From positions 10,637,889 to 10,701,888 of the forward strand of contig NC_087113.1 in the NCBI RefSeq assembly GCF_963855985.1: DNA of 64,000 nt, given 5' to 3'. The notes under the pieces were generated by a model that worked only from the letters and a program-made list of their open reading frames with translations, did no database searches and was not told where the DNA came from. Positions 40,901 through 52,900 of the stretch are shown here, one piece after another (within the stretch, counting starts at the first letter, position 1; every line of letters starts with the position of its first letter). This DNA is from Ostrinia nubilalis. Lineage: Eukaryota > Arthropoda > Insecta > Lepidoptera > Crambidae. The position numbers and the translations under genes were made by a program.

Positions 40901-43900
40901 GATGCAGCATCGTCCGCGGCTTGAAGGAGACCTCAGCTTACGCCACGAGTCCTCCAAGAAGACCGCCATGCTGGTAGGGTCCTCTCCTGCCTAGCTTCAT
41001 ATAAATCCTGTTCAGAGCGAGCTGGAGTGGGACGAGCTCATGCAGCATCGTCTGCGGCTTGAAGGAGACCTCGGCTTACGCCACGAGTCCTCCAAGAAGA
41101 CCGCCATGCTGGTAAGGTCTTCTCCTGCCTAGCTTCATACAAATCCTGTTCAGAGCGAGCTCGAGTGGAACGAGCTCATACAGCATCGTCTGCGGCTTGA
41201 AGGAGACCTCAGCTTACACCACGAGTCCTAGAAGAAGACCGCCATGCTGGTAAGGTCCTCTCCTGCCTACCTTCATACAAATCCTGTTCAGAGCGAGCTG
41301 GAGTGGGACGAGCTGATGCAGCATCGTCTGCGGCTTGAAGGAGACCTCAGCTTGCGCCACGAGTCCTCCAAAAAGACCGCCATGCTGGTAAGCACCGCTC
41401 CTTTCTAGCTCCAGATACATCCTGTTCAGAGCGAGCTGGAGTGGAAGGAGCTCAAGCGGCTTGACCTCACGCAGCATCGTCTGCGGCTTGAAGGAGACCT
41501 CAGCCTGCGCCACGAGTCTTCTAAGAAGACCGCCATGCTGGTAAGGTCCTCTCCTGCCTAGCTTCATACAAATCCTGTTCAGAGCGAGCTGGAGTGGGAC
41601 GAGCTCATACAGCACCGCCTGCGACTTAAGGGCAACCTTAGCTTACGCCATGAGTCCTCCAAGAAGACCGCCATGCTGGTAAGGTCCTCTCCTGCCTAGC
41701 TCCAGATACATCCTGTTCAGAGTGAGCTGGAGTGGGACGAGTTCACGCAGCATCGTCTGCGTCTTGAAGGAGACCTCAGCTTACGCCACGAGTCCTCCAA
41801 GAAGACCGCCATGCTGGTAAGGTCCTCTCCTGCCTAGCTCCAGACAAATCCTGTTCAGAGCGAGCTGGAGTGGGACGAGCTGATGCAGCATCGTCTGCGG
41901 CTTGAAGGAGACCTCAGCTTACGCCACGAGTCCTCTAAGAAGACCGCCATGCTGGTAAGGTCCTCTCCTGTCTAGCTTCATACAAATCCTGTTCAGAGCG
42001 AGCTGGAGTGGGACGAGCTGATGCAGCATCGTCTGCGGCTTGAAGGAGACCTCAGCTTGCGCCACGAGTCTTCTAAGAAGACCGCCATGCTGGTAAGGTC
42101 CTCTCCTGCCTAGCTTCAGATACATCCTGTTCATAGCGAGCTGGAGTGGAACGAGCTCATACAGCATCGTCTGCGGCTTGAAGGAGACCTCAGCTTACGC
42201 CACGAGTCCTCCAAGAAGACCGCCATGCTGGTAAGGTCCTCTCCTGCCTAGCTTCATACAAATCCTGTTCAAAGCGAGCTGGAGTGGGACGAGCTCATAC
42301 AGCATCGTCTGCGGCTTGAAGGAGACCTCAGCTTACGCCACGAGTCCTCTAAGAAGACCGCCATGCTGGTAAGGTCCTCTCCTGTCTAGCTTCATACAAA
42401 TCCTGTTCAGAGCGAGCTGGAGTGGGACGAGCTGATGCAGCATCGTCTGCGGCTTGAAGGAGACCTCAGCTTGCGCCACGAGTCTTCTAAGAAGACCGCC
42501 ATGCTGGTAAGGTCCTCTCCTGCCTAGCTTCAGATACATCCTGTTCATAGCGAGCTGGAGTGGAACGAGCTCATACAGCATCGTCTGCGGCTTGAAGGAG
42601 ACCTCAGCTTACGCCACGAGTCCTCCAAGAAGACCGCCATGCTGGTAAGGTCCTCTCCTGCCTAGCTTCAGACAAATCCTGTTCAGAGCGAGCTGGAGTG
42701 GAACGAGCTCATACAGCACCGCCTGCGACTTGAAGGAGACCTCAGCTTGCGCCACGAGTCCTCCAAGAAGACTGCCATGCTGGTAAGGTCCTCTCCTGCC
42801 TAGCTCCAGATACATCCTGTTCAGAGCGAGCTGGAGTGGGACGAGCTCATACAGCACCGCCTACGACTTGAAGGAGACCTCAGCCTGCGCCACGAGTCCT
42901 CCAAAAAGACCGCCATGCTGGTAAGGTCCTCTCCTGCCTAGCTTCATACAAATCCCGTTCAGAGCGAGCTGGAGTGGAACGAGCTCATACAGCACCGCCT
43001 GCGACTCGAAGGAGACCTCAGCTTACGCCTCGAGTCCTACAAGAAGACCGCCATGCTGGTAAGGTCCTCTCCTGCCTAGCTCCAGATACATCCTGTTCAG
43101 AGCGAGCTGGAGTGGAACGAGCTGATGCAGCACCGCCTACGACTTGAAGGAGACCTCAGCCTGCGCCATGAGTCTTCTAAGAAGACCGCCATGCTGGTGA
43201 GAATGTTTACATCAGGGCATTTAGTTTCTACTGCAGGAGGGGACAACCTTGTCTAATTTACCTACAACCTTGTCTAATTTACCTACAACCTTATCTAATT
43301 TACCTACAACCTTATCTAATTTACCTGACATAAAGGCAGAGTTTGGCCTATATGGCCGCTGGCCAGACGGATTGGAGAGTCCTGATGTTCGCGTATCTCC
43401 TCTTTAGTTGCCTCTTACGACATCCATGGAAAGAGTTGGTGTGGTCTTATTCTACTTTACCGTAATCACAACGCTAATATTTACATCGTAATTGTGAAAG
43501 TTTCAAGATGTATACTTTGCCTATGTAAAATAATTACAGTTGCATAGAAAACCAACTCGCAAAATGTCCCTTGCCAGAATATCTTACTGCGTAAAGTAAG
43601 GCCAACGAGAAGCGATACCAAATGTAAACTACCCAATGTCATTGTCATTGGGAATAGTAGGGGTGGGTTGCACCACCTATCTTTAACGGTAACTATGACG
43701 ATAACCGGTGCTTTTTGTATGGAATTTGACAGATTTTTGACGTTTGTCAAAGTTAAAGTAAGATGGTGCAAGCTAGCCTAAGGGTTTGACTTTGACATAT
43801 TTTGGCGGGAGAACGAGACATTACGACAAATACACAAGATGGGAAGAGACAGAATAGATTGTCAATTCGAAACTCGTTGGCCGTACTTTAGATATGTATT

Positions 43901-46900
43901 TAGACTTGTCACGGCGCTTATGTATGATGTGGTGTGTCACAGGCGCTGATGTTCGAGGAGATGCTGGTGTTACTGCAGCGCGAGGGCGACAAGTACGTGC
44001 TGCGGCCCATCCCGCAGCCCTCGCAGCACGCCGCGCTCTCGCCGCTCATCAAGTGGTCAGTACTATACTGTACTTCAGTGGGCTTCCGGTTTACTGCCGT
44101 TACATTGGCTGCTACAGTTACATTGAAGAGTCTGTAGGCTGACCGTTACATTGACTGACCCCTATACTACTACTGTAACTACTTCTGTTACATACTCAAT
44201 CTGGGGGCACGGCAGTGCCCCCGCCAAGTCGAGCGCGAAGCAAACACTGCCGTACCATCCTTTACTGGAACCATTTCGCCGCATTTTCAGGCCCCTATTT
44301 GAGAACCTCTGGATAAGACCAGAACGCAGAAATTTTCGTCATCTAGTAAGCTATAATCACATACTTAAAATCCAAAATTTCAAGTCTGTAGGTCATTTAG
44401 TTCCGAAGTTAAGCGAAAGCAAAGTTTCGCATTTATGACACTCACTCACTCACTGATGATCATCAAAATAGAACTAGTACTTCCCATAAACTCAGAGAGC
44501 TGAAATTTGGTACAGAGTTAGGGTTTAATGGCCACTTAAAGGGAAAACTATAAAAACTAGGAAAATCGAAGGTCTGGAGTAACACCACATTCATAATCAA
44601 TACTACTAGCGCCACACCGGCACCGTGGTGTTCGCCTGTACCGCTCACCGCTAGATGGCGCTAGCACTTTGAGCGTCGATTTTCTGCACCGCGGTGTCCA
44701 GATTTTTTTTCCTTTCTAGACCCCCCCGTCGATTAAGTTGAATGTTGTGTAGTTTTAATTTCGTTGATTTCGTTTATTATATCGTGAGGTTCGCTATGGT
44801 TAAGTTATTAAACCAATCATTCTGATTTTGTCCATTTTAAAGGTCGTTGAGTTAATTTATGTTTAATATCGTGAAAAAAAATGTCGGTAATATTAAAAGA
44901 CGACGACGTTAAATAATAATTATGCCACTTTCTACAAAAAGAAGTGAAATCCCACCAAAAACATTCTGTAAAAAACTAGCCAAGTCTCGATGGAGCTGCT
45001 TGTTTATCTCTAAAAAGTAATGAAATCTAGACAAAGTCGTGCCAAGTCTATGATGGTTCCTTACTGCGATTTCTTTATTATTATACTTAATGTTGTGTGA
45101 CTTGGCCGTTGAACAATCTTTATTATGATAATCATCCATATTAAGCATTATTGAAATACGCAGCTTTATTAAGCCTACAATTGACTGGTTATTGAATCAA
45201 CGTTTTCCAAGTGGCAATTTTCCATCGTCAATGGGTAGCGGTTCTGGCGACAGATTGGTGCAATGATGTCATGGAGCACCTGATTTTGTACCCTTCAACG
45301 GCCAAGTCACACAACATTAAGTATAATAATAAAGAAATCGCAGTAAGGAACCATCATAGACTTGGCACGACTTTGTCTAGATTTCATTACTTTTTAGAGA
45401 TAAACAAGCAGCTCCATCGAGACTTGGCTAGTTTTTTACAGAATGTTTTTGGTGGGATACGTTTATTGCTTCCATAATAGTAATATAGGTGTTACAATGT
45501 GTTAATACAGATAATTATTCGGCATGTGACGATGCACAGCATCTGGTGAGAGATGCGTCTACTTCCGGTGTAGTTTTTTACCCTTTTATACCTTAAATGA
45601 CGTCATTTCCGCAATTATTTAATAGGAATTGATTTGACTTACTTCCGTTTGCCGCCATTTTAGTCACCTGGGGGCGAGCTTGCTCGGAGTTCTTCATAGC
45701 GTCTTTAACTTCCAAACTAGCAACATCGTAAGCAGAAACTCTGCTCAGATTTTTACTGAAATAATTTATTTCTCAACGTTCTTATACTTAATGTTAAAAT
45801 TAAAAAGTGTAATTGACCGCGCGTATGTGACCGCGAACGACATGTACGTGATGGTGGTTGGCGCCAAAGGGGACGAGTGTCTTCCGGACGACGAGCAGGT
45901 GGACCCAGAGCGTCGGATACCGGAGAAACTCGGACCCCGGCGAGATTCAAAACGGATGAAACGAGGTACGTGGGATTCTGATAGTTTTAACACTCTTTTC
46001 GATCAAATGAGCATTCTCGCGAATCTCTATATTGTATAAATAGATTGAATAACGTACCCACAACCATCTTAAACAATTCTAACGGCGGCCCCGACAGCCC
46101 CAATCGCAAACATTACCAATCAAAATACGTTGTTAGCATCGCCACAATCGAACGATAACTCTTTCTGGTACGAGTTTCTTAATAAATACCTCTTTAAAAA
46201 GGCTCATTGTGCTCATAAAATAAAGCACCTACAGTGAGCCAGCTTACAGCTTGAATGATTAAATTCTAATGTTTTTTTGCAAATCAAGAAGCTTAATAAG
46301 TATGACAAAATGTGCTAAGTGCATCGAACATGTATACTTCTAGTTTGCAACAACATATAAATTGTAATGTGACATGCAATAAACGTCTTTGAATTTGAAT
46401 TTGAACATGTCACGAACGTATCCTGGCTAAAATGCCTAATAAGCATTGTGCGAGGAGCACCCTCCCAGTGCTGGATTTTTGTTCGGCAAAATCACCCTGT
46501 GCTCGTACTGGTGATATCTAAAAAATAATCCGACCTTGATTCTCTAGCCGGTCACTTCAAGCAAAATCAAAACATAATAATATCTTTATTTGCTTAGACT
46601 GATTAAATTAGTTCTTACAAATCGTCAAATACTAATAAGTAAGTAACCTTTACCTACACATCTTATTATCTTTAAAGCAAATACATAAGCCTCAAAATAA
46701 CTACCTTCGATTTAGAACAAAAAGCCAAGGATTCCAAATCAGTCCCTTCAGGTCCCCTTGACGACCAATAAGTCAAATGACCATCCACTCAGCAAATTCT
46801 ATGGAAGCTGCCTTTGAGCGTACCTATCTTGGGCATTGGCAGGCGTCATCATTCTGCGGAGGTCAACCTGTTACCTGACAATGGTTCCAGGGATGCGTCT

Positions 46901-49900
46901 GCCATTCACCTCCAAGCCGGTGCTTGCCCCTGCACCTGCAACGCCGTGCTTTATTCAGCGTCTTAACACTCTTGACTGTCTAGCGCTGACCAAATAAGAA
47001 TAGCAAAGTCAAGTGACTTTCCACTCAGCAAATTCTACGGAGGCTGCCTTTGAGCGTATCTTAGGCAGTGGCAGGCGTCATCAGACTGCGGAGGTCAACC
47101 TGTTACCTGACAATGGTTCCAAGGATGCGTCTGCCATTCACCTCCAAGCCGGTGCTTGTCCCTTCAACGCCGTGCTTTATTCAGCGTTTTAACACTCTTG
47201 ACTGTCTAACGCTGACCAAATAAACCGAAATCCTGTTAAAACAGGTGCTGAAATTACCAGATAAGGCACCGCTCAGCATGAGCCTGCTCCTCACAATATT
47301 CCTTCGCAAGAAGGACAGACCAAACAACCTATTCTATTAAACGTCCTAATCAGTTGAATGCTAAATTCTAAATCTGGATGCAGATACCGATCACAGAGAC
47401 ACCGCCGGCCTCTCCGCATGTCTTGTCAAGGTACCCTAAAATTATCAATCTCTCGTTCTCTACTGCATACCGAAAAACATTGATAGGTACAATCACAAAC
47501 TACTTACTAAACCTCGTCACCTTTGATAAACCAGACGAGACAGCAACTACTAGAACGGAAGGTTAGTGTGTAACATTTTATCTTCTGGAACACTTTAAAC
47601 CTTGTCAATTACGTGAACTCAGGTTCAACAAGTCGTCATCTCTAAGGGTTTTGTCGGTAAATACGAAATCTATACGACTCAACAAGTGCCTATAATGGTA
47701 AGCTTGATCTCCAGTGAGGGCTCATCACAACTCGACCCCACACAACCGATCCAATACACAAGACTCCAGCCCAGTATCTCTTAACAAAAATCTGGATGTC
47801 TACAAAATATCAGAAATCATAATCAGCGACGGGGGATTCCTCATTCTTTCATTCATTTCATGTGCGTTCACTAATTTTGCTATCGGACAATCAAAGCATA
47901 GCCTATACTTGAAACTAAGGGAGGAAGGGGCACATTCAGAGCCTCTATTGGAACTGTCTCTCTAACTTTTCAACTTGAAAAACATCACCTCCTTCCGGTT
48001 CAGTCGGGTAAAAATAGCTCTGACAGCGCAAAATATTATCTCCCAGGTTGATTCAATCAATTTTATCTGACGATCTAGGTCGATTTACGGGGAAAACAAC
48101 CTACTTAGTGGCATCTCCTGGGTTCAGATCCAAAGGTAAATATTCCAAAAGTTCGGGAAACTGGATATCCAGAGACCCCACAGAGATTCACCAGCAGCCT
48201 TTGCAACGACTTCAACCAGGGTGGCTATGGTGGTAAACTAGGCTAAATCTTTGCTGTCCCGTTTCTCACCACAGCAAAAGGTACCTGCTTAACACCTCGA
48301 AGTGACCTTTCTGGCTTTTCTTAGCAGGGCTCGAGGCCGACCCTCAAAATACGGAATCTCCACCATATTCAGGATCAGGTAACATGTAATTTTTTAGTAT
48401 GTTGAGTTGAGGGTAATAAGGTATCGTTCCTAAAACATACCTGGCAAAATTTCACTTTAAAAACTTATAAAATAACCTGGCCTTGGTGGTTAAACTAATG
48501 GCCTAAGGAAAACAGTCGTAGCTATATACTTACCTCTTGAAGCTCTACAGCAAGATTTATCTGCTAGACTAAATCGTTTATCTACTCTTCTACTACCTTT
48601 ATGCCCTGTGGGTCTCAACAAAATTCACTTTAAAATCGCAAACCAGTCGAAGGATGGTCGATTAGCCTTCTTTTTTCTATATGAAGTTATAACGTATTTA
48701 ATTTTCGATTCGATCAAAAAGTGCTACTTGTCTAGGGGGGCTGGTATGACTAATCTAAAACTATATTAAAGATAACTTTAATTTAAGCATAAAGGCTTAA
48801 CCAATTTCACTTCCTGATAAAGGCCTTAAACCCAACAGTAGGTATCTAAAATGTGACCTTTACGAGGCTTCTCGCAGACTAGCTTATGTATATTTTTCTC
48901 CTACCATCTACATCAGCTGCTGACATGACAAAACATAGTCTCACCTGAATAATTTCAAGATTAAGTTAATAAACCTTGACCTACGAGTAAGTTCGGCACC
49001 GTTACGGCATCATACAAACAACTGGGAAAAATGACAGCAAATTCCAAAAAACAACATAGGTATGCCCTTGCTACGGTTGCGTAAGTTACTGGAATCAGGC
49101 GAGCAGAGGCGAACAGCGGAATATAATAACACATTATTTATTTATTTTTCAACACCAAGTAATACTAGGAATCTACATGAATAAAAACAGTATAAAGGTT
49201 GTTGGATTTAAAACCTCTCCTGGCATTGTTGACTTCGTTGTGGCATCTTTAATTTGGGTTGATATTTAGCCATAGATGAAATTATTTGATAGTATAGATA
49301 GTGGCGTAGGCAGAACAATAATAGCAATATTACAAGGCAGACACTTTTATTAACTGATCTACGACCGATACACCAAATAACATATTATTTAATTAATAAC
49401 TTTCAATCAACAGATCTAAAGCATGTTGGATACTCTTCAATCACATCGTACGCCTGTATTATAAACTTATGTTGATGACTCGCAAGAATCTTACTGCTAT
49501 GCGGGCAAATTATATCAATACACACTCAATCTGCATTTTAATGAGGAAAGAATTTCTGAATTCAGTTCAGTAGCTTTCCAGTTTATTCATTTCAAACATA
49601 CAAAAGTACAAGCCCTCCTACTTTGTGATATTAGTGCTGCTCTCACTGGGCATTTAGAACAAAACATGTTAATACCCTGAAATTAATCATGTTCTAATCT
49701 AGTTCTGTTACAGAAACTCGAAAACTTTCATCACATAGCGCCATTGGTAAGTAGTCACCAGGAGCTAATAAACAAGTCTCTCACCAGATGCTGTGCATCG
49801 TCACATGCCGAATAATAGTACAAGTTTTACAAAACAATAAAACTTGTATTATTGAGCAGAGACGATGCACAGCATCCCAAGAAGGCCTCCTGGTGAGCTC

Positions 49901-52900
49901 TCTATGAAGAACTCCGAGCAAGCTCGCCCCCAGGTGACTAAAATGGCGGCAAACGGAAGTAAGTCAAATCAATTCCTATTAAATAATTGCGGAAATGACG
50001 TCATTTAAGGTATAAAAGGGTAAAAAACTACACCGGAAGTAGACGCATCTCTCACCAGATGCTGTGCATCGTCTCTGCTCAATAATACAAGTTTTATTGT
50101 TTTGTAAAACTTGTACTATTATGGACCCTGTTGGGCGCTGCAATTTAAAATTTAAAATATAAGAGAGGAGGCTTAAGCTTACACGAAATATTATTTTAGT
50201 TAGATTGATAAACTCATCTTATTTTATCATCTAGATATTATTTTATAGTGTAGTAGCATTTTGTACTTAAAAGCTTTTTATATTAACTGATCTAGGCTAC
50301 TAACGTTACATTAACCGGCCTCCGGACTACCATAGTTACATTGTTTGCTACTGTTACATCAACTGGTCTCCAAGCTACCAATGTTACATTGACTGACTCC
50401 CAGGCTACCATTGTTACATTGACTTGCTCCCAGGATACCAATGTTACATTGACTGAGACTCAGGCTACTAACGTTACATTGACTGGCTCCCAGGCTACAA
50501 ACGTTACATTGAATGGTTCCCAGGCTACATACGTTACATTGACTATACTCCAGATTTCTACTGCTATTAACTCATCGTTACACTTGACTAAATTGCTGGC
50601 TGGCATTGTTACATTTAATGAGTTATTCCCTGTCATCGTTACATTGCATGACCTGCTGGCTGTCATCGTTACATTTACTGACCTACACCACCGTTACATG
50701 GACTGGTTTCTAGATTACCAATGTTACATTGACGAGTCTTTAGACTGCGACCGTTACATTACCAATCTATTACCGTTACATTAACTGTTTTTCAGGCTGC
50801 TAGTGTTTAGAATAACATATTTTCGTAATATCAAATAACATTTGCATAATTTGAACGTTATCACCACAGGGACAAAGTCCTGTTCCGGCCAAACGCAGCG
50901 GTCCGCAACACGTTCTTCCTGATGAACATCAACGGTGTCCAGATGCACGAACTGTCTGCCAACTCCAACGCTGATTATAACACGTGAGTTTTTAGTTTGT
51001 GTTTGTTCTATTTATTGTAATATAAGTCATAGTAAAACGATGTAGATGAAAGTTTTGAAATATAAAAAACGAGACGTTTACACTTACATTTGTACACATA
51101 AGACTTTGGCCATCGTCAAAAAGAATGGTCATTTCAGTCACGTAGGTATTAGACATTTCCAGGAAATAAGGCAGAAAATCACTGCTTCTTTAACAACCAA
51201 AAGCAGTTTGAAGATACCTACTGCTTAAAGGTCATAACAGACTTATCAACTCTGAAATGGATCAACATCTTATCGCCTTTCGCGCGCTGTCAACCGCAAG
51301 GCGAGGCGTTTACTTTACAGAGCGAATAAGTGCGTTGCAGTATGGAGTTTCATACAAAGAATATTGACCGCCTCAAAGTTGATACGGTTACGCTTTCCGA
51401 GTTGATAAGTGTGCTACGTGCTTAAAGCCCGATTCGACCAAACTTTTGCCCGAGAATAACTCCTGGTATAACTGGCACATTGATAGTTTCAGTATTTATT
51501 CAGTATTTTATTACATTTTTTTGTCCCTGCGTACAAGGTACCCACTGAAAACCAGTGTCTTGGCACTTGGCAGTAAAATGTCAACTGTCAAGATGGTACT
51601 GAGTGGGTGACAACATTTCTTTGGCAACATTTTTTTCCTCATTTCATTGTTTTTGTTCTTTTTTAGTTGTCAAATAAATATTTTTTCTTTCTTTCTTTTC
51701 TTTCAGTATGGGAAATAAGTTAAAACTGACGATTTATTCTGAGATTAATATTTACTTGTTTGGTCGAATCCACCTTAAGTCGTATAAATAACGCTCATGT
51801 GTTTGTTACCACAGCTGGGTGAACTACATCCAAGAAGCCCCGCTAGCGAAGGTGGAACTGAAGCAGAGTGTAACTCCCTCGCACCAGGCCAGCCGCTCTA
51901 CTGACGACTCGGGTGAGCTAACCAATTTTTATTGTTTTTGGACCCTAATACAAGACAGCCAGTTATAATAATTGAAGGGGTGAGTGGACAAAGGTCTTAA
52001 CTAACAAAATGAGTTATGAGTGTTTGAAAATGTTAATCTGCTCATACCACATTTGAATCCTGAAATGTATGAATGCTTGTCAGATAACATCTTTGTTAAG
52101 GTTTGGCACGTAACAAAATTGCGTGTTTTGAGCTCATTAGTCGATTTTATCATCACTTAAAACCTATGCTCATGCAAAAAAGTCGATTCTTCACTTGTCA
52201 GATAACACCTTTGTCCACTCACCCCTTCAATTGTTAATCGAAAAGTAAGACGATAAAGATTCAAATATGGTGGAAACTTATTATCTCAGCCTTTTAAGAG
52301 GCTAACATCCACAACCCGTTCTCCTAATCTTTGGTAAATGGCAACGCAATGCAATATGATGCGAAAATAGGAAGTAGCTACTATAGTCTGGTCTGTGAGC
52401 ACGTAGAATTTTGTCCAATGACCCCAAGCTACCCATCCTTATCGCTCGCGCGTAATATTGATCAAAATATGATGGGAACTATAAAATATTACCCGTGTCC
52501 TAAGAGGATAATTTCGAGGAGGTTGAGATTTGTTCTTCCTTTCGCTAACTTTGTTTTCGAACGGCTACAAATTATTTATTACCGAAAATGTTGAGAGTTC
52601 TTTAAAACAAGAAAAATAATTTTTCACAGGTATCAACGTATCCCGTAACCCATCGGACGCATCCGAAAAATCCAACCTAACGGCCGAAGACACCGAGCCA
52701 GAGCGAGACAGGTGCTCGTTAGAACGCGCCGAGAGCGACAGGGACAGAGCGTCTGCTGAGAGGAGCGTGCCGGACAAGGACAGCACGATGGAGGACAAGG
52801 AAAAAGACAAGGAAGAGAAATGCGAAAAAGAACCCGAGGCCGTGGAGAGAGAGGAAAAGCATGTGTGAGTGGATTATTTTGATTTGCGTCGAGTTTTGAT

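Larger units (their letters stand above)
44056..50869. other. Repeat-rich intron 9 (6.8 kb)
   Basis: It contains minisatellite array 2 (44085-44185), a 164-bp inverted repeat pair, an exon-like orphan segment (45808-45965), a 236-bp tandem duplication, an inverted-repeat family at 45515 and 49779-50124, and minisatellite array 3. In the rest (47230-49770) I see AT-rich sequence without coding frames or clear element boundaries. Confidence 0.6.

Noticed and set aside
41214..42857. Minus-strand ORFs with QHGGLL repeats
   Set aside because: Reverse shadows of the PH-exon array.
40725..43196. CRISPR-like appearance of regular repeats
   Set aside because: Repeats are longer than spacers, are copies of a neighbouring exon, and the genome is eukaryotic.
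44909..45477. Two matching ORFs on opposite strands
   Set aside because: They are the same sequence in the two arms of a foldback element, without coding features.
50341..50784. 147-codon ORF of ATNVTLTGSQ repeats
   Set aside because: A 30-bp minisatellite in an intron; open only because the unit is a multiple of three.
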